Shown: positions 24,646 through 33,427 of the stretch, in pieces
Layout: every line of letters starts with the position of its first letter
Position numbering within the stretch: position 1 is the stretch's first letter
Assembly: GCA_963702105.1 (NCBI GenBank)
Contig: OY969712.1
Location: 1,550,001 to 1,614,000, forward strand
Direction of reading: 5' to 3'
Origin: ZC4RG20 sp963702105
GTDB taxonomy: Bacteria; Pseudomonadota; Gammaproteobacteria; Steroidobacterales; Rariloculaceae
DNA: 64,000 nt
The notes under the pieces: model-generated
Database searches by the model: none
Told to the model about the DNA's origin: nothing
Seen by the model: only the letters and a program-made list of their open reading frames with translations
Translations under genes and position numbers: made by a program

Positions 24646-26223
24646 ATGAATCGCATCGAGCTCTACGACACCACGCTGCGCGACGGCGCCCAATCGGAAG
24701 ACGTCGCCTTCACGCTCGAGGACAAGCTGCGCCTCGCCGAACGGCTCGACGACTTCGGCATCAGCTACATCGAGGGCGGTTGGCCAGGCTCGAACCCGCG
24801 TGATGCCGAGTTCTTCACAGCGGCCAGGCGGCTGAACCTGCGAAAGGCGCGCATTACCGCATTCGGCTCGACGCGGCGGGCGCACACGACGGCGGCCGAG
24901 GACCAGAACCTGCGGCAGCTGCTCGCCGCCGAGACGGGCGTCGTGACCATCGTCGGGAAGACCTGGGATCTGCACGTGCGCGACGACCTGCGCATCCCGA
25001 AGGCGGCCAACCTCGAGGTCATCGGCGACTCCATCGCGTGGCTCAAGGCGCGCGTGGACCGCGTGTTCTTCGACGCGGAGCATTTCTTCGACGGCTACAA
25101 GGCCGACGCCGAGTACGCGCTCGCCTGCCTCCGAGCCGCGAGCGAGGCGGGGGCGGACGTGCTCGTGCTCTGCGACACGCGCGGCGGCACGATGCCGCAC
25201 GAGATCCGCGAGGCCGTGCTCGCGGCGGGCCGTCTCGGCGCGCCGGCCCTCGGCATTCACTGCCACAACGACTGCGAGCTCGCAGTCGCCAATTCGCTGG
25301 TTGCCGTCGAGGCCGGCGCGACGCAGGTGCAGGGCACGGTCAACGGCTTCGGGGAGCGTTGCGGCAACGCGAACCTGTGCTCCGTGATTCCGAATCTTCA
25401 GCTCAAGCTCGGCTATGCCTGCGTCGCCGGCGAGCAGCTCGAGAGGCTCGCGAGCCTCTCCCGGACGGTCTACGAGCTCGCGAACATTGAGCCCTCGAAG
25501 CGGCAGGCCTACGTCGGCGAGAGCGCGTTCGCCCACAAGGGCGGCCTCCACGTCGCGGCCGTGCAGAAGAACAGCGAGACCTACGAGCACGTCGATCCGG
25601 CCGCGGTCGGCAACCGCCAGCGCGTGCTCGTCTCCGATCTCTCGGGCCGCAGCAACATCGTCTACAAGGCGAAGCAGTTCGGCCTCGAGCTCGATTTCAA
25701 GGACCCGGCCGTCAAGGCGGTGCTCGAGCGCGTCAAGCGTCTCGAGAGCGCGGGTTATCAGTACGAGGCCGCCGAGGCCTCGTTCGAGCTGCTCGTGCGC
25801 GAGGCGCTGCACGGCTGGACGCGGCACTTCCGGCTGCTGAGCTTCCGCGTGAGCGACGAGAAGAGCCGCGAGGACGAGACGCCGCTCTCCGAAGCGACGG
25901 TCATGGTCGAGGCGCCGGACGGCACGGTCGAGCACACCGTCGCACAGGGGAACGGTCCGCTCAATGCCCTCGACCGCGCGCTGCGCAAGGCGCTGCTGCC
26001 GTTCTATCCGCAGCTCGAGTCCCTCGAGCTGCTCGACTACAAGGTGCGCGTGCTCGGCGCGGGCCACGGCACGGACGCGACGGTGCGCGTGCTCATCGAG
26101 TCCGGCGACGAGCACGGCAAGTGGGGCACGGTCGGGGTCTCGCCGAACGTCATCGAGGCGAGCTGGCAGGCCCTCGTGGACAGCATCGAATACAAGCTCT
26201 TCAAAGACGAAAACCGCGGCTAG
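24646..26223 (+). CDS. cimA: (R)-citramalate synthase
   Basis: A 525-residue DRE-TIM metallolyase that condenses pyruvate with acetyl-CoA to citramalate, a threonine-independent route to 2-oxobutyrate and isoleucine. Motifs: ELYDTTLRDGAQ at the N-terminus, the metal-binding HCHNDCELAVANSL, and QGTVNGFGERCGNANL. The C-terminal LeuA-type regulatory domain (about 390-520) is present, and the length matches CimA rather than the shorter homocitrate synthases. The long form that pairs GERCGN with AYVGESAFAHKGGLHV is CimA-like. The gene stands between a divergent phosphatase and a flavoprotein; no other branched-chain genes are nearby. Confidence 0.9.
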   Translation: MNRIELYDTTLRDGAQSEDVAFTLEDKLRLAERLDDFGISYIEGGWPGSNPRDAEFFTAARRLNLRKARITAFGSTRRAHTTAAEDQNLRQLLAAETGVVTIVGKTWDLHVRDDLRIPKAANLEVIGDSIAWLKARVDRVFFDAEHFFDGYKADAEYALACLRAASEAGADVLVLCDTRGGTMPHEIREAVLAAGRLGAPALGIHCHNDCELAVANSLVAVEAGATQVQGTVNGFGERCGNANLCSVIPNLQLKLGYACVAGEQLERLASLSRTVYELANIEPSKRQAYVGESAFAHKGGLHVAAVQKNSETYEHVDPAAVGNRQRVLVSDLSGRSNIVYKAKQFGLELDFKDPAVKAVLERVKRLESAGYQYEAAEASFELLVREALHGWTRHFRLLSFRVSDEKSREDETPLSEATVMVEAPDGTVEHTVAQGNGPLNALDRALRKALLPFYPQLESLELLDYKVRVLGAGHGTDATVRVLIESGDEHGKWGTVGVSPNVIEASWQALVDSIEYKLFKDENRG

Positions 26224-26398
26224 CGGGAAGCCGGCCCGGGCCTCGGTTGCGCCGGCTCTCCGGCCGCTGCGGGCCTGCGTAGCGGCCTGCGCAGCGGCCT
26301 GGGCGTGCCGCCGCCTGCCCGGCCCGTGTTAGGCGGCGGCGCCCCGATTGCGGTAACCTTCATGCGAAGCGACGCTTTCGAACACGAGGGGAGTCGAG

Positions 26399-27571
26399 AT
26401 GAGTATCAGTGAAATCGCGGCCCAAGCGAGCTTGCCGGACCGGGCTCGCCGGGTCGCCGTGCTCGCGGACGAACATGCGGCCTACGGAGACGAGCACGGA
26501 CAGCTCGCCGAGCCCGTCGTCGCGGCCCTGCACAAGGAAGGGCTCTTCGGCATGTGGGTGCCGCGCTCGATCAAGGGCGGGGCGGAGTTGGACGTTCTCT
26601 CCTCGCTGCGAGTCATCGAGAACCTGGCTTACGGCGATCCGTCCGCCGGGTGGGTGCTCATGGCCGCCTCGCTTGCGATCGGCACGGGCGCCGCGTACCT
26701 CGGCGACGAGGCCGTGGAGGAACTGTTCGGCGGAGATCGGCTGCCCGTCATCGCGGGTCAGGGCACGCGGCCCGGCAAGGCCGTGCCCGTGAACGGCGGC
26801 TACAAGCTGAGCGGCTCGTGGAGCTTCGCGTCCGGGATCAAGCACGGCACGCACATTCATACGCTCGGCCTCATCGAGGGCACGAACGAGGCGCGCATTT
26901 TCGTGCTTCCCGTCGAGAAGGCGAAGCTCATCGACAATTGGGACGTGCTCGGCCTGCGCGCGACGGGCAGCATCGATTACACGACCGAGGACGTATTCGT
27001 TCCCGAGGCGTACACGCACGTCTCGACGACCGAGACGCCGCTGCGCGGCGGCAGCCTGTACTCGATCGGCATCATCGGCTTTGCGGGCATGTGCCATTCG
27101 GGCTGGGCCTGCGGTATCGGCCGGCGCGTGCTCGACGAGCTCGCCGAGTTCGTGCGCACGCGCGCGTTCCGGGCGGGGACGATGGCCGACAGCGACGGCT
27201 TTCAGGAGCAGTACGCCAAGGCAGAGGGCGGCTATCGAGCGGCCCGTGCCCTCGTCTTCGAGACCTGGGCCGACGTGGCCGAGTCGCTTTCCCGCAGCCA
27301 GAAGCTTTCGGTGCGCCAGCACAGCCTGATCCGGCTCGCGCTCGCGCACTCGACCTGGGCCGCGCACGATGCGGCCGCGTTCGCGTACAAGTCGATGGGC
27401 ACCACGGCCCTGCGGAGCGGGCGTATGCAGCAGCTGTTCCGCGACATGCACGCGGGCACGCAGCACGTCACGTCTTCGCCGCCCGTCTACGCGGCCATCG
27501 GCCGGGAGCTGGCCGGGCTCGCCGAAGGCAAGACTTGGTTGTTCCTGAATCTCGTCGACTCGCAGAGCTGA
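26399..27571 (+). CDS. Acyl-CoA-dehydrogenase-fold flavoprotein, probable group D monooxygenase
   Basis: A 390-residue protein of the acyl-CoA dehydrogenase superfamily. Blocks such as PRSIKGGAELDVLSSLRVIE, DPSAGWVLMAAS, YKLSGSWSFASGIKHG, LRATGSIDYTTEDVFVPE and the C-terminal HAGTQHVTSSPPVYAAIGRELAG are typical of the branch that includes HsaA/HpaB-like flavin monooxygenases and DszC-like enzymes. The usual acyl-CoA dehydrogenase YEGT base motif is not present. A hydroxylase using reduced flavin from a separate reductase is therefore more likely than a dehydrogenase. No reductase gene is seen nearby. The start follows GAGGGGAG; the triple SnoaL gene is 64 bases downstream, so an operon is plausible. 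Confidence 0.78.
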   Translation: MSISEIAAQASLPDRARRVAVLADEHAAYGDEHGQLAEPVVAALHKEGLFGMWVPRSIKGGAELDVLSSLRVIENLAYGDPSAGWVLMAASLAIGTGAAYLGDEAVEELFGGDRLPVIAGQGTRPGKAVPVNGGYKLSGSWSFASGIKHGTHIHTLGLIEGTNEARIFVLPVEKAKLIDNWDVLGLRATGSIDYTTEDVFVPEAYTHVSTTETPLRGGSLYSIGIIGFAGMCHSGWACGIGRRVLDELAEFVRTRAFRAGTMADSDGFQEQYAKAEGGYRAARALVFETWADVAESLSRSQKLSVRQHSLIRLALAHSTWAAHDAAAFAYKSMGTTALRSGRMQQLFRDMHAGTQHVTSSPPVYAAIGRELAGLAEGKTWLFLNLVDSQS

Positions 27572-27635
27572 ATCGGGGCTGGCGCGGCGGGGCGCCGGCA
27601 GGGGCCGGGTTCCGCCGCCGTTCAAGGGGGATCCT

Positions 27636-29825
27636 ATGGCCGGTCGATTTCTCGGGCTGCTGTCCGTCGGCGGCGCGCTCTGGCTTGCGTCTGGAATCGT
27701 GACCTCGCGGGCCGCGGCGCCCGCGCTCGAAGCGCGCGTCGAGCGCCTCGCGGCCGGCATCGAGCTTGCTCAGGACGTTAGCGCGATCAAGCGCCTGCAG
27801 CGCGCCTATGGCTACTACGTCGATAAGGGCATGTGGGAGGACTGCGCGAGCCTCTTCGCCGACGACGCGGTCGCGAACTACCCCGCCGGTGTCTTCGTCG
27901 GCAAGGAAAGCATTCGCAAGCACCTCTACCTCAACGTCGGCGCCGCCAAGATGGGACAGAACGGCCTCCCCGACGGCCGGCTCTACGATCACCTGGTCAT
28001 CCAGCCTGTCGTGCACCTCGACCGCGACGGCAAGACGGCCCACGGGCGCTGGCGTGCGTTCGCCATGTTCGGCAACTACGGCGGCACGGCGATCTGGGCC
28101 GGCGGCGTCTACAACTTCACTTATGTGAAGCGGAACGGCGTCTGGAAGATCAAGACGCTCGACTACAACGCAGGCTACGGCTCGCCTTACGACACGGGCT
28201 GGGCGCTGCCCAAGGGGCCGCGGCGGTCCGGCGGGCCCCGGCCGCTGCCGTATCCTCCGGACCGCGAGCGGCATATGCCCTGTGAGGGCTTCCCCGACGC
28301 GTGCATCGCGCCGTTTCACTACAACAATCCGGGCAGCGAGGGCGGCGGCGCCGTCTGGCGGCTGCCCGAGTCCATGACGGCTGCCGTGCGCACGGCCGCG
28401 CAGGCGTCGGTTGCACCGGCCGCGGCCGCGCAGTCCGCGCCCGATGCGAGCGGCCCCTCGGGCGCCGGCGCGGGCGGCCCGGGCGCCGATCCGGCGCTCG
28501 CCGCCTGGATCCACGGCCTCGAGCAGGAGGCCGCGCGCCTCGACGACGAGCAGCGCATCGAGAACCTCATCAAGGTCTACGGCTATTACGTGGATCGGCG
28601 CATGTGGGACGAGGTCGCCGACCTTTTCGCCGACGGCGGCAGCATCGAAATGGGTCAGCGCGGCGTCTACGTCGGCAAGGCGCGCGTGCGCCAGTTCCTG
28701 AACCTGCTCGGCCCGGCCGGTCTGCGCGACGGCGACCTCAACGACCACGTGCAGCTGCAGCCCGTCGTCACGGTCTCGCCCGACGGCCTCACGGCCAAGG
28801 CCCGCAGCCGCGAGCTCGACATGACGGGTGTCTACGGCCAGGGCGGGGAGTGGAGCGAAGGCGTCTACGAGAACACCTTCGTCAAGCAGAACGGCGTGTG
28901 GAAGTTCCAGTCGCTGCGCTACTACCCGACCTTCATTAGCGACTACGACAAGGGCTGGGCCAAGGACGCGGAGCCGGTGCCGACCGCGAGCGAGACGCTG
29001 CCGCCCGATCGGCCGCCGACGGACGTCTACGCGATCTATCCCAAGGCCCACGTTGCGCCTTACGACTACCCGAACCCGGTCACGGGCGCCCCGCCCGACT
29101 ACCCCGAAGGTCCCGGGCGGCCCAGCGCGGCGGCGCTCGCGGCCGTCATGGCCCCCGTGGCCAGGCCGGCCGAGCCGGCCGCGGAGGCGGGCGCCGCGCG
29201 CGACCCGCTTGCTGAGCTCGCCGAGGCGGAGCGCGTGCTCGATCGCGTCAAGGACTATCACGAGATCGAGAACCTCGAGAACGCCTACGGCTATTACCTC
29301 GACGAGGACATGTGGAACAACCTCGCGGACCTGTTCGCGCGAAAGGGCTCGATGGAGCTTGCCCAGCGCGGCGTGTATATCGGGCGCGAGCGCGTGCGGG
29401 GCTTTCTATTCGCGGCCTTCGGCAAGGCGGGGCCCGTGGCCGGGCGCCTCGGCAACCACATCCAGATGCAGCACGTCATCGACGTGGCGCCGGACGGGCA
29501 GAGCGCGAAGATCCGCGGCCGGATGCTGCAGCAGCTGAGTTTCGGCGGCCGGCCCGCGCTCGGCGCAGCCATTTACGAGAACGAGGCCGTGAAGGAAGAC
29601 GGGGTCTGGAAATTCGCCAAGGTCCACGCCTACAACACGTGGACCGCGGGCTACGAAGGCGGCTGGGCCAAGAACCCGGGCCGCAGGGTGCCGGGGCCGA
29701 ACGCCTCATATCCGCCCGACGAGCCGCCCACGCTCGTGTTCAAGATGTTCCCGAGCGTCTACGCGATCCCGTTCCACTACGCGGATCCCGTCACGGGCCG
29801 GCCCGCGCCGGCGGCGGGTGAATAG
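27636..29825 (+). CDS. Exported protein with three tandem SnoaL-like domains
   Basis: A 729-residue protein with a signal peptide (FLGLLSVGGALWLASGIVTS) and three homologous domains at about 45-190, 305-445 and 535-690. Each starts with a Tyr-rich helix (AYGYYVDKGMW, VYGYYVDRRMW, AYGYYLDEDMW) and has a G-V/I-Y/F-V/I-G block, an H-containing strand (DHLVIQPVV, DHVQLQPVV, NHIQMQHVI) and a final GVWK(I/F) strand. This is the SnoaL/ketosteroid-isomerase-like fold, usually a single 130-150-residue domain. Pro/Ala-rich linkers join the domains. It is probably periplasmic. The start has AAGGGGG. The ligand or reaction is unknown; co-transcription with the upstream flavoprotein is likely. Confidence 0.85.
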   Translation: MAGRFLGLLSVGGALWLASGIVTSRAAAPALEARVERLAAGIELAQDVSAIKRLQRAYGYYVDKGMWEDCASLFADDAVANYPAGVFVGKESIRKHLYLNVGAAKMGQNGLPDGRLYDHLVIQPVVHLDRDGKTAHGRWRAFAMFGNYGGTAIWAGGVYNFTYVKRNGVWKIKTLDYNAGYGSPYDTGWALPKGPRRSGGPRPLPYPPDRERHMPCEGFPDACIAPFHYNNPGSEGGGAVWRLPESMTAAVRTAAQASVAPAAAAQSAPDASGPSGAGAGGPGADPALAAWIHGLEQEAARLDDEQRIENLIKVYGYYVDRRMWDEVADLFADGGSIEMGQRGVYVGKARVRQFLNLLGPAGLRDGDLNDHVQLQPVVTVSPDGLTAKARSRELDMTGVYGQGGEWSEGVYENTFVKQNGVWKFQSLRYYPTFISDYDKGWAKDAEPVPTASETLPPDRPPTDVYAIYPKAHVAPYDYPNPVTGAPPDYPEGPGRPSAAALAAVMAPVARPAEPAAEAGAARDPLAELAEAERVLDRVKDYHEIENLENAYGYYLDEDMWNNLADLFARKGSMELAQRGVYIGRERVRGFLFAAFGKAGPVAGRLGNHIQMQHVIDVAPDGQSAKIRGRMLQQLSFGGRPALGAAIYENEAVKEDGVWKFAKVHAYNTWTAGYEGGWAKNPGRRVPGPNASYPPDEPPTLVFKMFPSVYAIPFHYADPVTGRPAPAAGE

Positions 29826-29857
29826 GGCAAGGGCGGCGCGGGCAAGGGCGGCGAGCC

Positions 29858-29893
29858 AAAAAAAAGCGCCCTCGCCGGGGAAGGAGAGGGCGC
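29858..29893 (-). terminator. Rho-independent terminator
   Basis: On the minus strand GCGCCCTC and GAGGGCGC form an 8-bp GC stem with a loop of about 12 bases, followed directly by eight T residues. It lies 90 bases after the stop of the minus-strand gene ending at 29983 and fits termination of that transcript. Confidence 0.75.
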
Positions 29894-29982
29894 AGTCTGA
29901 ACAGGAAAAAGCAAGGATTGGCAATGGCTAAGCTACGCGTGTCCGGCGTGGATTGCTGTGATTGAGTTCAAAAAAATCGTGG

Positions 29983-30837
29983 TCAGGAGGGCGCCTCCGA
30001 AGACCGCACGTAGTCGAGCGGCAGGGCCGTAACCTGCTCGAGCGGGCGGGCGAGCCGCTGCAGGCGTAGGAATGCGGCCACACTGTGCGCCGTGCGCGCA
30101 TGCTCCCAGCCTGCGTGAATCGCAGGTCCGCCCGAAAGGATCTCGCCGACCGTGATGGGGGCGTCCTCGAGCACCGGCCCGACGCCCTCGTGATAGTGGC
30201 GGTGCAGCGCGCGATGCAGCCGCTGCGGAAAGACGGCGAGGCCGCCGAGCTCCGCCGAACCCACGGCGGCCGTAAAGTCCGTGCCGGCCGCGTCGTGCGC
30301 TCCCGTGCTGCCCGAGAGCCTGGGCCGCAGCGGCTGTACGACCGTGCGGTAGAACCGGCGCCAGCCGTCGAGCTCTGCAAAGAGAGGCTCGAGGCCCTCC
30401 GGCTCGGCGGCGGCGCGCTCGGCTGCGGTGGGCTCTGCGGCGTCGAGCTCTACGCCGTCGCCCCCGGCCCGGGCGCGCCCGGGCCGGGGGCGCGCCGCGC
30501 GTCTGGCCCGCTCGCGGGCCGCCGCGAAAATCTCGGGATGGCGGTGCGCAAAGCGCAGCAGCTGGCCCGCGCTGTGGCTGTTCCGCCGCTCGTCGTAGAC
30601 GCGCGCCAGCGCGGCGAGGAGCGCGGTCCGGAGCGCGGCTCTGACGCGACACCAGAAGCCGGCGTGTACGTCCATCTGTCCCGCAACGTCGGCATCGGCG
30701 TTGGCCATGTGCCGAAAGGTCAACTCCGTATACGCGAAGGACGCGCACGATCGAGCATCGCGTTCGAACACTTCGAGCCGGTCTTGGAATTCGATGTCTG
30801 GCGGCGGCATTCGCTGTCGTCCTTGCTTGCGGCCCAT
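29983..30837 (-). CDS. Hypothetical protein, possibly AbiU2/HEPN-like
   Basis: A 284-residue, mostly helical soluble protein with no signal peptide. The N-terminal half (VHAGFWCRVRAALRTALL, ALARVYDERRNSHSAGQLL, AHRHPEIFAAA) resembles AbiU2-type HEPN proteins in its FW...AL...D...S order, but the canonical R-x4-6-H catalytic motif is not clearly present. The middle is an Ala/Arg/Pro-rich linker, and the C-terminus has HRALHRHYHEGVGPVL. The gene is monocistronic and has its own strong terminator. The HEPN suggestion is a weak resemblance only. Confidence 0.5.
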   Translation of the reverse strand: MGRKQGRQRMPPPDIEFQDRLEVFERDARSCASFAYTELTFRHMANADADVAGQMDVHAGFWCRVRAALRTALLAALARVYDERRNSHSAGQLLRFAHRHPEIFAAARERARRAARPRPGRARAGGDGVELDAAEPTAAERAAAEPEGLEPLFAELDGWRRFYRTVVQPLRPRLSGSTGAHDAAGTDFTAAVGSAELGGLAVFPQRLHRALHRHYHEGVGPVLEDAPITVGEILSGGPAIHAGWEHARTAHSVAAFLRLQRLARPLEQVTALPLDYVRSSEAPS

Positions 30838-30970
30838 GCGGGCGCCTTCCTCGATGGGCTGTCCCTTGGAAATGCGTAGCGTCCCCGAGTCCGCTGGGCC
30901 GCCTCTCTCTAGTAGGGACGCGCGAAAGGGGAATTGGTGGCTAGGGGCGCCTACCTAGCGCCGCCGCGGC

Positions 30971-31666
30971 TCACTCCTGGGGCCGCAGGCGATAGCCGAC
31001 GCCGGGCTCCGTGAGGATGTACATCGGCCTGTCCGGCAGCTTCTCGATCTTCTGACGGATCTGGCGGATGTAGACCCGCAGGTACTGAACGTCAACGTCC
31101 TCGCCGCCCCATGCGGTGCGCAGCAGATGGCGGTGCGTCAGCACCTTGCCCGCGTGCACGACGAGCTCGCGCAGCAGGTCGTACTCCTTCCTCGAGAGCT
31201 TGACTTCCTGGCCGTCCACGCTGACCGTGCGGTGCGTGAGGTCCACCGTGAGGCCTCCGCTCGAGAACACGGGCAGGCTGCCTTCGCTCGCGAGCCGATG
31301 CCGCAGCGCCGTCCTGAGCCGTGCCATGAGCTCGTCTACGCCGAAGGGCTTCGTCACGTAGTCGTCGGCGCCCGTGTCGAGCGCCGCAACCTTGCCGCGC
31401 TCGTCGCTGCGGCTCGAGAGAACGAGGACCGGCACGGCGGAGTAGGCGCGGATCTGCTGGATGACGTCCATGCCGTCCATGTCGGGCAGGCCGAGATCGA
31501 GGATCACGAGCTCGGGCTTGAGCTGGCGCACGAGGTCGAGTCCCTCGGCGCCGGTTTGAGACTCGCGCACGTCGTAGTTCTGGACGCGCAGCGTGTTGCG
31601 TAGAAATCTCAGGATCGCGGGGTCGTCCTCGATGATGAGCACCCGGACCTGGCCGCTCGTCGTCAT
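30971..31666 (-). CDS. kdpE: KdpE-like response regulator
   Basis: A 231-residue OmpR/PhoB-family regulator. The receiver domain has the acidic pair IIEDD, phospho-acceptor Asp in LVILDLGLPDMDG, a Ser/Thr switch in VLVLSSRSDE and the Lys in YVTKPFG. The C-terminal winged helix ends in MYILTEPGVGYRLRPQE. The sequence style (LRNTLRVQNYDV, HLLRTAWGGEDVDVQYLRVYI) is characteristic of KdpE. It overlaps the upstream sensor kinase gene by four bases (ATGA). No kdpFABC transporter genes lie in the window, so its target here may differ from the classical potassium ATPase. Confidence 0.85.
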   Translation of the reverse strand: MTTSGQVRVLIIEDDPAILRFLRNTLRVQNYDVRESQTGAEGLDLVRQLKPELVILDLGLPDMDGMDVIQQIRAYSAVPVLVLSSRSDERGKVAALDTGADDYVTKPFGVDELMARLRTALRHRLASEGSLPVFSSGGLTVDLTHRTVSVDGQEVKLSRKEYDLLRELVVHAGKVLTHRHLLRTAWGGEDVDVQYLRVYIRQIRQKIEKLPDRPMYILTEPGVGYRLRPQE

Positions 31667-33240
31667 GCGCCGCGTTCCCCGGGACGGTGATCGGGCAGCG
31701 TGACGGTGAACACGGCGCCGCTGCGGTCATGGCGGTTCGCGGCCGAGATGCGCCCGCCCATGGCCTCGACGAAGCCCTTGCAGATTGCCAGCCCCAAGCC
31801 GACGCCGGCCGGACGGTGGTCGGCCACTTTGACGCGGAAGAAGCGGTCGAAGATATGGGCCATATCGGTGTCCGGAATGCCCGGACCTTCATCCAGCACC
31901 TCGACCGTGACGGCCCCGGGCCGCCCGCGCACGCGCAGCTCGATGATCGAGCCCTTCGGGGAGTATTTGGCCGCGTTGTCGAGCAGGTTGACGATCACGT
32001 GCTCCGTCAACACGAAGTCCGCCGGTACCATGGGCAGGTCGCCGGCGAGCTCGATGCGCACGTCGTGGTCCACGAGCGACTTTGCGACGCGCTCCAGCGC
32101 CGAGCCCACCGCATCGCTGAGGTCGATCATCTCGATGGTCGGTCGCAGGGCGCCGGCCTCGATGCGCGTCATGTGCAGCACGTTGTCCACGAAGCGGCTG
32201 AGCCGCAGCGTCTCGGTCTCGGCAAACTCGAGCATCTCGGCGCGCGTCTCGCGGTCGTACAGGTCGCCGTACTTGCGGAGGCTCGAAATGTTGCCGAGGA
32301 TGGACGCGAGAGGCGTGCGCAGATCGTGCGAGATTGAGGTCAGCAGGGCCGTGCGCAGACCCTCGGTCTCGGCCAACACCTCGGTCTCGCGCATCTCCTC
32401 GGCGAGCTCCGTCCGCTCGAGGTTCACGGCGGCCTGGTCGTTGAGCGCGTCGAGCAGCCGCAGCTCGTCCTCGCTCAGGGCACGTTCGCGGCAGATGCCG
32501 ACGACGCCGTTGAGGCCGTCGGCCGTGCCGACCGGCCAGAACTGCCAGACGCAGCGCTCGAAGCCCGCCGTGTTCCGGTTCACGGGCTTGCGGTTGTCCC
32601 AGCAGGCCGAGGCCGCCGCCATGTCCTCGGACTCGAGCTGCGCCTCGGGAGGGTGTACCGCGCAGACGTTGAGGCCCGCGCCCGTATCGAGCAACAAAAC
32701 GGAATCCGCGTGCAGGATCGAGCCGATGCGGCGGACAATCTCCGCAGCCAGCTCGCGCCGCGTCGAGAGCACGGCGAGGCGCCCGCTGAAGGTGTAGAGC
32801 TGGTCCACGATCCGGCTCGTGTGATCCGCCGCGACGGCGCGCTGGCGAGCTTGAGCGGCGAGGCTGCTCGTCAACGCGCCGGCGATCAGGAAGATGGCCA
32901 GCGCCGCGACGGAGCTCGGCTCGGAAACCGCGAACGAGAAGCGGGGCTCGGCAATGAAGAAGCTCGTGGCCGCAACCGAGAGCAGGGCGGTCCAAGACGC
33001 GGTCCAGAACCCGTAATAGACGGCCGCGACGATGATCACGGGCACGTAGAGCAGCAGCACGTTCTCGATGTGGGTGAGGCTCTGAACGACGACGCCGATG
33101 CCGAGTGCGACGGCGACGAGAAACGTGCAGAACAGCATGGCGACGACGCGCTCGAGCACCGGACGGCGACCACCACCGGCGGCCGGCGGGGGCAGGAAGC
33201 GCGGGCGCGCGCGCCCGAACTCGCGTTCGGCCAGATTCAT
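31663..33240 (-). CDS. KdpD-like sensor histidine kinase lacking the N-terminal KdpD domain
   Basis: A roughly 525-residue membrane kinase. It contains the DUF4118 four-helix membrane region (MLFCTFLVAVALGIGVVV to FLIAGALTSSLAAQA), a GAF-type domain, HisKA with SISHDLRTPLASILG, and the ATPase boxes NLLDNAAKYSPKGS, DEGPGIP and GVGLGLAICKGFVEAMGG. Classical KdpD (about 890 residues) has an additional N-terminal KdpD plus UspA sensory part that is missing here. The response regulator overlaps by four bases. The start is uncertain: ATG at 33240 is plausible, and the frame is open for another 50 codons upstream without conserved sequence. Confidence 0.85.
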   Translation of the reverse strand: MNLAEREFGRARPRFLPPPAAGGGRRPVLERVVAMLFCTFLVAVALGIGVVVQSLTHIENVLLLYVPVIIVAAVYYGFWTASWTALLSVAATSFFIAEPRFSFAVSEPSSVAALAIFLIAGALTSSLAAQARQRAVAADHTSRIVDQLYTFSGRLAVLSTRRELAAEIVRRIGSILHADSVLLLDTGAGLNVCAVHPPEAQLESEDMAAASACWDNRKPVNRNTAGFERCVWQFWPVGTADGLNGVVGICRERALSEDELRLLDALNDQAAVNLERTELAEEMRETEVLAETEGLRTALLTSISHDLRTPLASILGNISSLRKYGDLYDRETRAEMLEFAETETLRLSRFVDNVLHMTRIEAGALRPTIEMIDLSDAVGSALERVAKSLVDHDVRIELAGDLPMVPADFVLTEHVIVNLLDNAAKYSPKGSIIELRVRGRPGAVTVEVLDEGPGIPDTDMAHIFDRFFRVKVADHRPAGVGLGLAICKGFVEAMGGRISAANRHDRSGAVFTVTLPDHRPGERGA

Positions 33241-33427
33241 GATTCGGCGGGCCCCGGACACCGGCTCCTTGGCGGAAAGATATGTCTGAACGACAGCCAA
33301 GCTCGTGTTACTCCCCCGGACCCGCGAAGCGGCAGGCGGTGGACCGGCCTCGTGCTCGCCGATGCGGCGGCGAGCGGCGAGGCGATCCATCTGGAGCTAG
33401 AAGACGGCCACTCCTGCGCGTTCCGAA

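Noticed and set aside
24049..26115. Minus-strand open frame of 688 codons
   Set aside because: Antisense of cimA and part of another frame of the phosphatase gene; composition typical of antisense in GC-rich DNA.
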